A stretch of 64,000 nucleotides of DNA from Dreissena polymorpha (Eukaryota > Mollusca > Bivalvia > Myida > Dreissenidae), in assembly GCF_020536995.1 (NCBI RefSeq), contig NC_068366.1, forward strand, positions 18,809,299-18,873,298. Direction: 5' to 3'. Position numbers and translations under genes: made by a program. This document shows, piece by piece, positions 22,150 through 37,076 of this stretch (the stretch's first letter is position 1; every line of letters starts with the position of its first letter). The notes beneath the pieces are model-generated. The model was not told the DNA's origin and made no database searches. It worked only from the letters and a program-made list of their open reading frames with translations.

Positions 22150-25120
22150 TACGCATATAAAGTTTTTCACGTAATCAGATTCGTCTCCAACCCCTGCAAT
22201 AAATGAAAATTGTTTACGCATCTTGATTAAACCTATACCTGCCTGCTGACAGAAGTATTTGTTCAATCATTAATTTCTATTCATTTTCATATAAGTATTC
22301 CTTTGTGCTAGATTGTCTAAGTTCGTATCTCAATTTGATTCAGCAACGCGGGTATTATCGTTCTCTACCGCTTTTTTGACATCTTAGACAGCATCAATAC
22401 ATCATCAAACATGTGTTCTTGTTTGTTCTTGTTGTCCACAGACATGTTTGAATTTTGAACAGCATTTTTTTGCATTCGTAGGCGCGCTCAATTTCTTTGG
22501 AATATTCTTCATCAATAATCTCGATGCAAGCTCTTACGTGTGGTCATTCATGTGTTCAGTGCCTAGCGGCATCAACTTACTTAAATCAGCATTGTGTGCA
22601 TCCATGTGATGGTCTGCTAACTTTGACATTGAGACATCACTGATATTGTTGCATGTAAATACATTTGTACATTTAACGTACTGTGTCAATTTGATTCAGT
22701 CAGTATTTATTTTTGCTACTCGTTCGCCGTTTGGAGCATGCCATAATGCAATGTTGCAGAGTCGTGTATATGCACGTGCTAAAGAGTTTGGACGCGTTTT
22801 GTATTCATCGGTTTCATAATTGTAGATACCCTATTCTATATCATTTCTGGGTATTTCATACATTGAAGTTCCTGATGTTATATCTTGCACGAACTCTATT
22901 GGAACAGTGGTTGTGAGTTGCATGTTTGCATTCGATTCAGAATGTTGATGACACTCGACGATATCACCGTGAGATTTTTCTGACATGAATATGTTTACAT
23001 CCGTAATATCAGGTTAAATATATTGGTGTACTTTATCATGGTGAGATTATGAGGCGTCGGAGTGACAGTGCCATGCTAAGGAAACTAACTGTTGTCGTTA
23101 ATTCGTCGTCAAAAAGTAAAAAAGTAGCTTGGGCAAAAACATATACTGTACTGAATATGAAAATATGTTTTATTCAGTATTTCCTTTAGCCAGAACATAC
23201 CAGAATACTGTTAGTGTCATCAGAACTGAAACAAATAAATCAAGTAAGTTTTACTTAAACATAAAATAAAAATATTGTAACAAAACGACTCAATAAATTG
23301 TGTGTTTATTTATTATTTAAAATACATATTAATTTCAGAGTTAAACTCGCTTTTATTACATGAATCTAATTTCATAGCGTTGAAGACTACCACTGCGCTT
23401 GTGCGATATATGCGCAAGCCTATTTGAATATGCGCACAGTGATTCAACCTTCGCGGATGCGGCAAACTCTGGATGGAAAAACAAAAACACAATCATACGT
23501 TTACCAGGCAAAATAAAAACAATTGTACGGACAAGTTTTTAAATGTCATACAGTCAACACATGTCTTAAACTACCATATAACACATTCTATTGAAGCATG
23601 TGATTCTCGTTGAATGTGAGGCCCTTCTCTAAATAGTTATTGTCAATGGGACAAAGGTCAAATTTATTTAAGGCATACCAAAGCATTGATATGTACTGTT
23701 TGTTTTTATTTTAAAGAAAAAACAACAGCTATCTGAGTAAAAAATAAAGTTGTTTGCAGCCATTCCTACTTTTGTCCTCTATAAATTGATATCCACAGGA
23801 TGCTATCTCGCAGGACCCTCCTCCCAATACTTTCATTCCACACATATGCCCATCTGCATTCCTGAGGTTGTAAATGGTAAAATTGTATGTATTCAATCAA
23901 CGCTTGAAATAAAACTCTGAGACAAACCATTTAGGTGTTAAAAGCACAAGATCAAAACATGCTACTGTAACTGTTTGATCTAGTTATGCCAAGATTTTGT
24001 CAACCTGTGTCTGCTCATTTGATAATGTCTTGTTTCTTATATGAGTTGTATCTTGTTCCTGCAACTTATTTATTTCTTGTTCTGAAGCATTTTTACATGA
24101 CTTGCACAAAATTCATTGATCTTTAAAAAAAACTCACATTGTACTCGGTATTAAAGATTTTCCTATATGTATGTAACTTAACTTTTGTATATTCAAATGT
24201 AGAGCAGTACTGACAATAAAGTTCATACATCTGTTTTTAATTTAATGAACTTTCAAAGTACTGTTTTCTACTATATTTTCGACAATAATGTGAGTCAATT
24301 GTAGGAAAGGACTCTATCGGCCTGCGCACAGATTATGGAATATTGTCAAGGGTTCTATTAATTCGGCTCCCTTAAGACAACCGTCTTCGCTCTTTCCCTG
24401 CTACACATATATCTTCAAATTTACTGTGTGATGATACAATAAATTTGCTTTAAATAGCAAGAGTATCAAAGAAAAACTTTTTGCACACAATTTTTGTCGT
24501 ACTTTAACTGACATGTGGTAGGAAAAACTTGTATGAATATGTGCGTCTGGAGTCTATTTTTTTTCTATACCACGAGCCGTTTGGACTTTTTAAAATGAAA
24601 TTTCTTTTTCTTTTGAGACAAGCCAAATAAAAATAAGAATTAATGATATCGTCTCGGTGGACCTTGTTTAAATTATCATGGCATGTAAACCTGCATTTAC
24701 ATCTGCAACAAGATTTTAGCTCTCTTATTCTGTTTGTTTGACCTAGCGTGTTCGTATAACTTTTACCCTAACTTATTAGCCTTTTAACAATATTTTTTTT
24801 CCATTCCTTTTCATCCCGTACCCTCCTCCTACCCTGTATGATACTGTTGACATGTTCGCTGTTTTTCTTTTCTGCATCTGCATTTGATGTTTCAGGACTA
24901 GTAACAAATATCATATATTTCTTTCGACTTTTTACCTTTGAACCTGTTACCTCTTTAAGCTACTAATTTCAGAGGTACATCTTCATCATATTCAGAGTCA
25001 GGGGAAAACTATACAAATGTGTCATCATTACTACTTTTACCAATGTCTAACTCCTGTAAATCTATTTATTGTAAGAATGCAGAGGCATTCAGATTTTTAA
25101 TGGCTGTATCAATTATTTGA
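22150..25120. other. Intergenic DNA
   Basis: About 3 kb without a supported gene, RNA or recognisable transposon. Confidence 0.55.
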
Positions 25121-25127
25121 GAAGCAC

Positions 25128-26371
25128 TGCTGTCTTCAATATCACCCTATTGTCTACCACTATTGCTGTCTTCAACATCACCATATTGTCTACCACTATC
25201 TTTGCTCCAACATCACAATGTTGTCTACCACTATCTCTGGCAACAACGTCACCATCTTTTCTACCACTATCTCTGTCACGAACATCAACATCGTGTCTAC
25301 CAATTTCTCTGTCTCCAACATCATCATCTTGTCTTACACTATCTCTGTCTCCAACATCATCATCTTGTCTACCACTATCTTTGTCTCCAACATCACAGTC
25401 TTGTCTACCACTATAATTGTCACCAACATCACAATCTTGTCTACCACTATCTCTGTCTCCAACATCAACATTTTTTCTACAACTATCTGCGTCTCCAACA
25501 TCACCATCTTGTCTACCACTATCTCTGGCTCCAACAAGACAATCTTGTCTACCTCTTTCTCTGTCTCCAACATCACAATCTTGTCTACCACTATCTCTGT
25601 CAACAACGTCACCATCTTGTCTACCTATATCTCTGTCTTCAACATCACCATCTTTTCTTACACTATCTCTGTCTCTAACATCACCATTTTGTCTACCACT
25701 ATCTCTGCCACCAACATCACCATCTTGTCTGCCACGATCTCAGTCTTCAACATCACCATCTTGTCTTACACTATCTCTGTCTCCAACATCACCATCTTGT
25801 CTACCACTATCTCTGTCTCTAACATCACCATCTTGTCCACCACTAGCTCTGTCTCCAACATCACCATCTTGTCTTACACTATCTCTGTCTCCAACATCAA
25901 CATCTTGTCTACCACTATCTCTGTTAACAACGTCACCATCTTGTCTTACAATATCTTTGTCTCCAACATCGCCATGTTGTCTACCACTATCTCTGCCACC
26001 AATATCACCATCTTGTCTACCAATATATCTGCCACCAACATCACCATCTTATCTTACACTATCTCTGTTACCAACATCACCATCTTGTATAACACTATCT
26101 CTGCCACCCACAACATAATCTTGTTTACCACTATCTCTGCGACCAACATCATCATCTTGTCTACCACTATTTCGGCCACAAACATTACCATTTTGTCTAC
26201 CACTATCTCTGCAACCAACATCACCATCTTGTCTTCTACTATCTCTGCCACCAACACCACCATCTTATCTACCGTTATCTCTACCACCAACATCACCATC
26301 TGGTCTAACACTTTTTCTGCCACCAACATTACCATATTGTCTACCACTATATATCTCACCAACATCACCAT
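25128..26371. repeat. 36-bp minisatellite, about 34 copies, open in several frames
   Basis: The unit contains CATCTTGTCTACCACTATC followed by TCTGTCTCCAACATCA, with 10-20% variation between copies. Because 36 is a multiple of three, frames stay in register. The plus strand has a 385-codon open frame (25218-26375) of a degenerate 12-residue repeat like NITILSTTISVS, and shorter open frames occur in other plus frames and on the minus strand (repeat like DKIVMLETEIVV). No flanking gene structure was recognised. A coding role is possible on either strand but unproven. There are no spacers, so it is not a CRISPR array. Confidence 0.9.
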
Positions 26372-26379
26372 TTAATATT

Positions 26380-26979
26380 CTACCATCAGAATCTGATTTA
26401 CTTGACGCAGATTCACTTTTGGTACTAAAATTGCTAGCTTCTTAATCTGGAAAACTAGTCAAATAATTTGATTATGTTCCTTATTGAAAATCACTTGTGT
26501 TTTTTTTCAATTGTTTCACATGGCATATTATTTAGAATGAGTTTCTGCCTTTCTTGTTTTAAATACAGTCTGCATGCATAGTGACCTTCACTTATGTCAA
26601 TGAAACCTGAAAACTCTGAACTACTTGTGTCTGAGTCATTCAGAGTTGGAAGACTTTGAATTTCTCGAAAAGCAATATGGGTGCCCCCAAAATACTGAAC
26701 GAAATTTTAAAACAATTTTGAGCACAGATGCCATATAAAAAGTATTAAACTGCTTAGGTTAATGTGACCTGTTAAGGACAGGACAAGGTATACCACACTC
26801 ACTTCTGCTATGAGAATCAAAGATATAAAACATGTTCCAGAAACTTAAAATTGCAACTGTGCATCAGCCTTTAGTAAAGAAACACAATTTGTCAAGTACC
26901 TTTAGTGCATCAGTGAGACTATAAAATGAACTTTCAAAGCAGAGCCTGTCAGACGTGCCACAATAACAATTTAAAACTT
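26380..26979. other. Intergenic DNA
   Basis: No supported gene. Confidence 0.5.
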
Positions 26980-27252
26980 TCATATGAAAATTGTTAATGT
27001 TGTTGGTAATTCAGATATAATTAAAGATTTTGTAGATCCGGTTTTCTGATAGAGTAGATTGCCTTCATGCAGGACAAAATCAAGATCAGAACGTGACCAT
27101 AGATTTGGATCCTTCTCCAATGCCAATGTCATAGCTGCCAGGCTGTTTGCAGCACATTGTTGGCCAGAACCATAAAAGTTGGGTAAACCCTGATGACTAG
27201 ATCCTCTGACACATGATGACAAAATTCTGAAATTTAAAACCAAAATCATCAC
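26980..27252 (-). pseudogene. Fragment of a cysteine-protease-like domain
   Basis: The minus strand reads RGSSHQGLPNFYGSGQQCAA, then NSLAAMTLALEKDPNLWSRS and DLDFVLHEGNLLYQKTG. The pattern G.Q....NSL..M with a Cys before AANS and a following LD.vL.eGn.LY segment is familiar from OTU/C76-like peptidase domains that occur in large mobile-element proteins of molluscs and other animals; that recollection is not verified. An acceptor-like TTTCAG near 27242 would open it as an exon. A possible upstream exon (MSLKDNTHWFYPGNRFES, 27578-27663) exists but its phase does not fit simply. Parent element unknown. Confidence 0.4.
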
Positions 27253-28395
<1,143 letters not shown>

Positions 28396-28399
28396 TGAA

Positions 28400-31300
28400 T
28401 AAATATGAGTTGCATAAAGTGGGTAGAAAACAAACTGGACTGGTAAATGAAAGGATAATATGTTTCCATTTAAGTTCAAATATATGACGTGTATCGTTGA
28501 TGAGGGCTATTTCTTTTTCAATTTGAATCTTTAATTTTAAATAATTGATGAAACAGTTCATGGTGGGTGCTTGTTTCCTGCCTTTCATGCTGAATATAAA
28601 ATATTTCATTAATATAATAATGTAATTCACAGCGTTATTAACCTATTGTATTTTGAAGGTATTTACCCCTAAACTGATGTCTAAGAGAGATAGTTTAACA
28701 TTTAATTGTTGTTTCTCTAGAAAGTTTGTCAATTGATTCCATAGAGATTGAATATGTTTACACTCCCAGAAAAGGTGTCTATTGTTTCAATATGTTCACT
28801 ACACACAGATTTGTGTTGGATAGGTTGCACTTAAAAAGATATTTATTTGTAGCTATGATTCTCTGGACGTATTTATATTGGAAATTTATCTATGTGCTAT
28901 CAGTAGTTGATTTATATGGCATGACAAATACTTGTTTCCAATTAAATTCTTTTTCTCCAAGAAGGTTTTGCCAAGTAGTTTGAGCTTTAGAGGGTTCGGT
29001 ATGGTTTTTGATTTGTAGTGTGTAAAATATTTTGTTCGTTTTGTTTTGTTTTACAATTATGTTTTCGACGAAAGTTTTTTGAGTGCATGGTGTGTTATTT
29101 GTATTGGTAACAGCTTTAATATGTATGGGTATACTATTGATCAATGTGTAGTACATCAGGAAATTACTTGTAGGTATTCCAAATATTTAGCATAAATTAT
29201 CAAAGGAATAGTGTCGTTTATTCTGTAGTCGTACAATTGATCTATATATTTTATGTTTATCGAAAAAAGTGTTATTGTTAGTAGTTATGTCTTTATTGTT
29301 CCATATAATGGTTTTACTGTTTGTTTAGGTTTCTAAATTATCAGTAACTTTACACCATGCCGATAGAACATTCGATAGAAATATGTTTTTGGTTGAAATT
29401 TCATCTAAAATATTATTGTTGATATTACACTCAAAAAGTAATGAATCACCATATGGTTTTAGAATTTTCTGGTAGAATAATTTACATTTACTCGTATTGG
29501 TATTATCTAAATACGCTTTAACCCAACTGCATTTGATTGCGTTCAGGATTGAATATATGTCTGTTAATCGGATACCTCCATATTCTACTGATTGAATGAA
29601 TTGAGTTCGCTTAATTTTATCAGATTTACCGTCCCATATGAAACTAAATATTTCTGATTGTATATCTTTAATAATATCATTCGGTGGGTTTGGGAGAACT
29701 GTTAGTGTATAAATCAATTTAGGGAGTGCAAACGTTTTCAACACTGTGTTTTTTTCCGATGAGTGTAAGTTTACGATGCTGCCATGGTTTTAAACAATTT
29801 TTAATTTTTTGTAATTTAGGCAATATGTTTTTTTAGAACTGTTTCATTTTCATTGTTTGTAGAAATTATTCCTAACGTTGTTGCTTCATCTGATGTCCAG
29901 TTGAATTTCATTTCTTTTTTTAAGATGAATATTACTTTGTTTAAATTTACCTACTCGTAGCACAGTGCATTTGCTTTTGTTTAGTTTAAGACCCGATGCC
30001 ATTCCATAAATGGTTAGCGATTCTATAAGATTGTTGAATGAGTCACTACTGTCATTTAAGAAATAAGATGCATCGTCAGCAAATAGGGACTGTTTAATTT
30101 CTTCATCTGGTTCTAGCGATATGCCCTTTATATGTTTATTTGATTGGATATAGTGTGCTAGGTACTCGATGCATATAATAAATAGCGAGGATGAAAGTGG
30201 GCATCCTTGTCTTACCCCTCGTTCGATGTTAAAACTGTTTGAAAAAAGCCATTGTTAATAATAATGCTGTTAATATCGTTATAAAATAGTTTAACCCATT
30301 TAATAAGACTTTCACCAAAATTCATATTTTCTAAACAAGAGAACATTAGCGAATGGTCTAGTGAATCGAAAGCCTTTTCGAAGTCTGCAAAGAAAATAAG
30401 GCCTGAATTGTTTGGTTGGTTGAAATAATTTATGCATTTTTGTATCAGACGTACGTTTTCACCAATGTAACGTCCTTTAATGAAACCAGATTGGAATCTT
30501 GAGATTATTGATGGTAATATTTTTTAAATTCTGTTTGATATACTTTTAGTTGCAATTTTATAATGATTGTTCAGTAGACTAATCAGGCGCCAGTTTGATA
30601 AGGATTCTAAGTTTTTTCCAGGTTTTGGAATGAGTGATATTATACTTTGTTTTTGAAGCGTAGTTAAGTTTTCGTTGTTAAATGAATAGTTAAGTGAATT
30701 AATTAAATGTGTTTAAATATCATTCCGCAATATTTTATAAAACTCAATTGTGATGCCATCAGAGCCTGGACTTTTGTTATTTTGCATTTCTTTTAGAGCT
30801 AATCCACATTCATATTCATTAAGTAATCCGTCACACGATAACTTTTCCTCTTGATTTAAAGCATGATGCGTATTTTTAAAAAGGGTGTTATTTCAACATG
30901 TTTTCGTTTATAGAGGTTTTCGACAAATAAACGTTGTTCTTCTAGTATTTTAGTTCTGTTTGTTATATCTTCACCATTGACTACTAATTTGTGTATAGTT
31001 TTTTGTTCACTTCTACGTTTTTCAATGTTTGCGAAGTATTTTGTATTTTTTTTATTGTGTTCAACATGCTGTGCACGAGCTCGTAGTATTATTCCATTTA
31101 GATGTGTATGATAAATTCCTTCTAATACTTGTTTTTTTTATGATAGTTCATTTTCAATTTCGGTGGTATCGTTTGTGTTTGTTTCATGCAATTGTTTTTC
31201 AAGTGTTTCAATGATGTTGATGGTTTCAGTTTCAAGTTGTTTTTTTTTTGTTTAAATGATGTGTATCTACGTATATTTCCTTTAATTACTTTCCATAAGG

Positions 31301-32139
31301 TGTTTGGGTTCATCTGTATTATTTTGAACTATATTGAATATTTCTTGTTTTATTTGCGTTTGATATTGTGTATCTAATAAGATTCTGTTATTAATTTTAA
31401 AGTATCCTGGGCCTCTTTCAGGTTGTATTTGGTGCAGTTTAAGTTTAACTAAAGAGTGGTCAGTCATAAATCCTGGTTTTATGCTACATGTGTCAACAAT
31501 GTTGAAAAGTGACGCCGATATTAAAAAATAGTATAATCTACAAAATATTGTTGGTTTTGTGTTTGAATGCCAGGTGTATTGCTTTCGTTTGGATTTATTG
31601 TACGCCAGATGCCTATTATATTGTAGTTTTCAATTATGTTATTCAAAATGTTTCTATTTTTAGAATGAGTATAAAGGTTTCCCTTCTTTTTATATAATAA
31701 TGGGTTAAGAACAGTATTGAAATCACCACCGACTATGATGTTTTTATCTTGGTTATTAATTATAAAGGATTGTAATGTTTCGTAAAATGTGGAATCATCT
31801 ATGTTAAGGCAGTAAACGTTGATTAATGTTAATTGTGTTTCGTGTATTTTGATGTCTATGCCTGCTTGTCTTCCAATTATTATTTAGTTAAAGTTGTCGA
31901 CTGTGATACCTATATTATTTTTTTATCAGAAAGGCAATGCCTTGTTTATTAGCATGCTGTCCACTAAAAAAGATGTCTCCGTCCCATTCATCTTTTAAGG
32001 TTTGTGCTAAAGTATGAGTCAAATGACTTTCTTGTAATAGGCATATACTTTATTTTTTTCGTCTAATCATTTTAAGATTTGTATGCGTTTATCTTTATTG
32101 TTGAGCCCTTTTACATTCAAAGTACATACTTTAATCATT
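28400..32139 (-). mobile_element. L1/Tx1-like LINE, ORF2 region, decayed
   Basis: Read on the minus strand, ORF2 starts at 32139 with MIKVCTLNVKGLNNKDKR, an APE endonuclease beginning; QESHL and later endonuclease blocks follow. The RT includes FFADFEKAFDSLDHS near 30390-30345, GVRQGCPLSSSLFIICIEYL near 30210 and LFADDASYFL near 30090-30060 with the catalytic Asp pair intact. KLIYTLTVLPNPPNDIIKDI lies near 29720 and the C-terminal HLFWECKHIQSLWNQL near 28770. The last codons (KWKHIILSFTSP) run to about 28400, directly before an AT microsatellite, with hardly any 3' UTR. Several stops and frameshifts make it inactive. No ORF1 is seen upstream. Confidence 0.85.
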
Positions 32140-33780
32140 TAAAAAGGTGGAGGGTGATGTAAATAATAATTTGTGTGTGCTTGTACGGTTAGATTCTACT
32201 TTAAAACATGTCCAGTTGGTTTCCATTACAAAATATAGTTCAATCAAACTTGTCTATGATTTGGTATTCGATGCAAAAGTGATTCGTATGTACAAATATA
32301 GTAAACAGTTCATCATGACATATACAATGGAATAAATGCAAAGAAAAAAAGGCAGGGAAAAAAGGACAAAATAAACAAAAATTAATGTGTAATGCTTCAT
32401 GATATTTAGAATGAATAAAGTAAGATATAGATGTGTGTTGTTTTGAATAAACAAAAAAGGTTATTAACTAGGAATAATAAACTTTAATAATGCTCTTAAT
32501 TAATGACCTTAGTAATTGTTTGCAAAATAATTATTTTTCGATTGTTAACAAATTATCTGTATGTAGTTTTGCACAGAGTTGCATCATTTCGATATATAGC
32601 TAAGAACATTTTATGATATGAAAATAATTGACAAGTGCAATACTAATTATTTTAATTTCCACACCTTGTAATCTAATAACCATGTTTTATTTGCTGACTT
32701 AAACGTGATATTATGGGCATTTTTCACTGTTGAATTGAGCTGAACAGAATTTACAGGGCAAAAGAGTTAGTTAAAATGTGGTTACTGACCAATTATCTGC
32801 AACTCATCTTGCTCCCAGTTGTTTATAAAAAATATATTATATTCGATATTTTACATGACTCACCCAGTCCTCTAAGCCGAAATGATCCGTAAAATAGTGT
32901 CTTTGTGTCGTATGAACGAATCTGCACTAAAACTAGATTTAGATTCACATCGTAAATCGAATAATTTCTGTCGTCAGTTGTCAAAACGAAAGTACGGTTG
33001 TCGGTTGATATTCAAATGCATTATTTTTCTCTTTCCGGGATATTGTTTTAGTATGTTGATGCTGCATTAACAAATATAAGTGTATATGAAGTGAATACAC
33101 CAAAAATAAACAACGGTTGCGATAGACACCTTTAAACTGTAAGATGCCCATAATATCACTTTAACTGATGTTTCATATTATAATCAAATAGGTTTTAAAG
33201 CATTATATTTTGTGTGAAATAACTAAAAATGATAATAGCCACTGTAGTGCATCTTAACAAAATTAATCAAATATCAAGTATAATATTTCTCATATAATAA
33301 TTAGTAGTTATAGTAAGTATCGTACCTACAACCATTTAACTTAATGTACCACTTTTGCAAAATGTTGTTTTTCAGAAAACAATGGATGCAACCCAAAGTC
33401 CGCCTTCAGAAATATTCAGAACAATATTGCGGCCCATAACTGGGTCTCAGAATTTGTATTATTATTCATATTTAATACACTGGACTTATAAAAATTCTCA
33501 TTTGCAAAGGCTAATTGTCTCAATTTCCATTTGGAATCATTTACCATCGTAACGCGTATTATCTAAGCCTCTTATTCATTTGCAGCTGATTAGCGCGTGA
33601 GTGTTTTGATTTGTCGTTTGCCGAATTCAGACAATATTCGGATCAGAGCTTGCAAGCGCTTGTGAACTGTCAAGCGTCGCGGTAATATACTTGGAAAAAC
33701 AAGCACCGCGGCGATGTTGATTTTGACGTCCATGCACCGCATGGCCGCTGTGCTAAAACTGCCTGGGTAAAAGCCCAGGC
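32140..33780. other. Intergenic DNA
   Basis: No supported gene. A 65-codon frame at 33355-33552 follows a good acceptor-like TTGTTTTTCAG but leads nowhere recognisable. Confidence 0.5.
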
Positions 33781-33794
33781 TTTTATATAATTAA

Positions 33795-33865
33795 TACATA
33801 CATACATACAAACCCACACGCACACGCACACACACACGCAGACACACACGCACACCACACACGCG
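33795..33865. repeat. CATA/CACG/CA-rich simple repeat
   Basis: Degenerate array: three CATA units, then CACACG and CACA units. Confidence 0.9.
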
Positions 33866-34686
33866 TACGTGTATTGCAGACCTTGACATACATAGGGGCT
33901 TAGAGGACCATTTTTAAGGAACGCATCTACATTTCAAAAAATGTAATGAGGCGTTGCTTTGACAAACCATTTGTTCGTGTTCTGAGTATTGTTTACAATA
34001 TGTAAACCGTTTTTCCGTAAATTCAATTTCAATAATGTCAACAATTAAATGCGGTCAGAGGACAATCGCATGCTACCATCGCTTTGAGGACAGTGTTTTG
34101 TTGTCAATGTTTATTCACACTGACAAGACATCATAAGCACAAAACTAAGGTATATATCTTTGCGAGGACAATTTACTCAAATATGCTTTGCGATATATCA
34201 GAACAGAAACTAGGTATTTGTGTCCCGCAAACAGGTCTTTGAACCATTGTGTCACACCGGTCTTTACTGACCTGTGTGAATGCGCGCTAAGCATTGTGGG
34301 AAACGGACTTTTTTCCATCATGGCGTTGGTAAACATAATAAACACGGAAGTGAAAAATGGTAATTAATTATTATCAAAAACAGGCCCCATCAAACCGGGC
34401 CAGCTGTAATATATAGTTGGATGCAGTTTGTGCTTCAAAAGGAGCCACTTTTCATGTCAGTCTATTGTTTGTAAGAATCACTAAACACGTAATATAGACT
34501 AACTAAACATGTTGCAAGACTGTATCTTCGAAATAGTTAATAAATCTAAATCATAAATAAATATTTATAATTAAATACCTGCTGAAATTTGAGAACGTAA
34601 ACGATTTAAAATAAACGCTGTGAACATTGCAAGGAATCTTACATGTAGGCCTAATGTGTGAGAGGATTAGTCAGGGATAAAATAAA
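33866..34686. other. Non-coding stretch upstream of a candidate exon
   Basis: No gene recognised; a short ATGGCGTTG at 34320 is followed by GTAAAC but is too short to call. Confidence 0.4.
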
Positions 34687-34815
34687 ATGGAGTTCGAAGG
34701 ATCTAACATTTTGAGGAAGACGTCATGGTATCTTGGACATTTGGCACTTTCATATATTTATTTAGTAGATACTGAAAATGCTGAATGTGCTAATTGCAAC
34801 ATCAAAGACAAGCAG
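34687..34815 (+). CDS. Candidate first exon of an unknown gene
   Basis: ATG at 34687 opens 43 clean codons (MEFEGSNILRKTSWYLGHLA then LSYIYLVDTENAECANCNIK) ending at a good donor, AAGCAG then GTGAGA, phase 0. It has a CxxC pair and a hydrophobic segment. A phase-compatible second exon candidate lies at 36977. I do not recognise the protein. The call rests on codon content and splice sites only. Confidence 0.35.
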
Positions 34816-34914
34816 GTGAGATTTTTACAGCCTTTTTTTCTTGACATAATATTGTATGTTTTCCATTTAATTTATATGCCAGTGTTTTTTTTCACCATTT
34901 TGGGAATGGTTTTC

Positions 34915-35035
34915 CGGTCATTTCCCCCACCCAAGACGTTTCCTCCCCAAGACGTTTCCCCACAAAGACAATTCCTCCCCAGACGTTTCCCCCCCATTTT
35001 AGTTTTAGTGCAGATGTTCCCCCCCCCCAATAAAT
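34915..35035. repeat. C-rich degenerate GACGTTTCC repeat
   Basis: Four to five copies of AGACGTTTCC/TCCCC-like units ending in a run of 10 C; in the putative intron. Confidence 0.7.
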
Positions 35036-35218
35036 TTATAATTGTTCGGTTGAAGTACAATCTTTGTTTATTATCAAAATTATTATTTTGTTTATGAAGT
35101 CTTTAATTAACTTTTAATATCTATGAAGCAGCTTGTATGGTTTTTTGGTTTTAGAATTGTTTTTTGGAGGGTTTAACTGTGTAGTGATTGCATGTAAATC
35201 ATTAGTAAGTGCATGTTG

Positions 35219-36470
35219 GTGTACTAGTGGAATACATGGAATATCCTCAAAATCTTACTGAGTATCTTATACATGTTGCTCAACACAAATGCAACCAAGA
35301 ATAATGTGTAATCAAGACCCGTTTTGAAGACACAATTAACACCTTATTTCAGTTTGAGTGAACCTGGGCAGGGTTGTGCAAATGCAGTGTTTGTTGTTTT
35401 TTATCCAATTAAATATGGTCAATTGGTGAAATGAAAATGGTAAAATCAAATTAAAATTAATTTCGACACTGTTTTCCTTGTAACAGATAAATATGATAAA
35501 TAAATATTTACTTTGTAACTGTCAACATTATTTTCATGCATTCATATGTTTATTATCAAATTATTGGATGTCACTGATATTTTATTTTTTTACTAATAAC
35601 TCATTTAGACTAAATAAAACAGAAATGAACTTTCCGTGCACATTATTTCATTATTAATAATATAATTTATTAGCAAATGTAATAAAAACTTATTGATATA
35701 AGAAACACAAAACACAATTACCCGTTTTTATTAAATGAATTTGTGGAATATAAGTAAAAATTAATAACTGAATGAATTAAAAAAAAGGTAAAATTAAAGC
35801 AATTTATTAATAATAATTAAAACAGTGATAAACTACATAAAAATGTTTTTGTATGATAATGTATTAATCTCATCTTATGAATGACTATCCCCCTTCAAAG
35901 ATGTCACCTAATCTTATCAATGATGATTAATGGGCCTGTATATTGCACCATAAGTACCCCTTTATACAATAGCTGTTATCTTGTTATATACACTTGCTAA
36001 TCCAATTAATGCTTGTATATTGCACCATAAGTGCCTGATATATTGTTCAATGGTAGGTGTGTGTTGTTACTTAATATTAGTGAAAACATAACTTTCCTAT
36101 TATTTGCCTGGTTCTGAAAATATTTTCATCGTTGAGTTTCCTTTAATTTTTAAAGAATATTTTTGAGAGGTAACACCTGAGTACTACAAATCAATGTAAA
36201 ATGTTCATACTAGCTGTATTGGGACATTATAATTTAAATGTTACAAAACAATTTTATTTACTTGTCTCAAAATAAATATCCCAATATGATATTTATTTAG
36301 TCAAAATAATTTGTGTTTTAGTTAAAACTTGGATATAGTTATCATTCTTCATTAAAAATTACAACTATTCCACTTTAAATGACCATCAAAGCTGTGTTTT
36401 TACTCAATTTTTCAAGGATCTCAATAAATGAAAGAAAAAATTCAGGTACTTATAAAAACAATTCTAATTA
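35219..36470 (+). repeat. Direct duplication, copy 1
   Basis: Collinear with 37487-38285. Matching blocks include GGAATACATGGAATATCCTC (35230) with its later counterpart, AATTATTGGATGTCACTGAT (35559), TTTCATTATTAATAATATAA (35647) and TATTCCACTTTAAATGACC (36366). Roughly 75-80% identical, with indels. Non-coding; old. Confidence 0.75.
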
Positions 36471-36976
36471 GATCTATTTAATTGGTAAAATTTGTTTGAG
36501 GCTTCCCTAAAAACAACCATAATAAATCATTTCACTGATCTATTGATATATCTATTTAATAGGCAGAATGACAAACAGAACTAGTGTGGTTTCTAGGGTC
36601 ATAAATCTGGTCCCTAAGCCTTAATTGGTAATAATATCATTATGCATGCAGTGTTATGTCTCTGAAAGTGACAATGAAGCAAATCTGCCCTTAGGCTATT
36701 TCATTTCACTCACACAAAAAGAGATAACTTGCTATTAATTTAATAGTTACTTCTAACTTGTCTCCTTTCTGTATTAAGAGGGTTTTCATATTTTAAAGTT
36801 CAATTGGTCTTCAAAAGAATAAGCAATCAAAGTTCTTGATTTTGCCAACAAATAATGTTTACCAATTGTTGGTCTACTCTACTTTCTTTTAATAATTATT
36901 TCTAATTATGTTTTTTTTTAATTTTTATATCAATGGAAAATGAAATATTTTTTCACTATTTTGTTTAAAAAGTACT

Positions 36977-37076
36977 TAAAGAAATCCAGGCAAGAATACA
37001 TGACAAGTAAGGGTTGTGTCAAGAAGGTGCCATTTAAGGCCCTATTATCAGTTTTGGATGCCCTAACCTGTATAGG
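36977..37076 (+). CDS. Candidate second exon of an unknown gene
   Basis: After an acceptor-like TTTAAAAAG the frame reads YLKKSRQEYMTSKGCVKKVP and FKALLSVLDALTCIG, then a donor (ATAG then GTGAGA). Phase 0 entry fits the exon ending at 34815. Product unknown; the acceptor lacks a clear pyrimidine tract. Confidence 0.3.

Noticed and set aside
25128-26371. CRISPR-like array
   Set aside because: Units are directly abutting with no unique spacers and the genome is eukaryotic.
33355-33552. 65-codon frame after a good splice acceptor-like site
   Set aside because: No donor, no recognisable protein and no partner exon.
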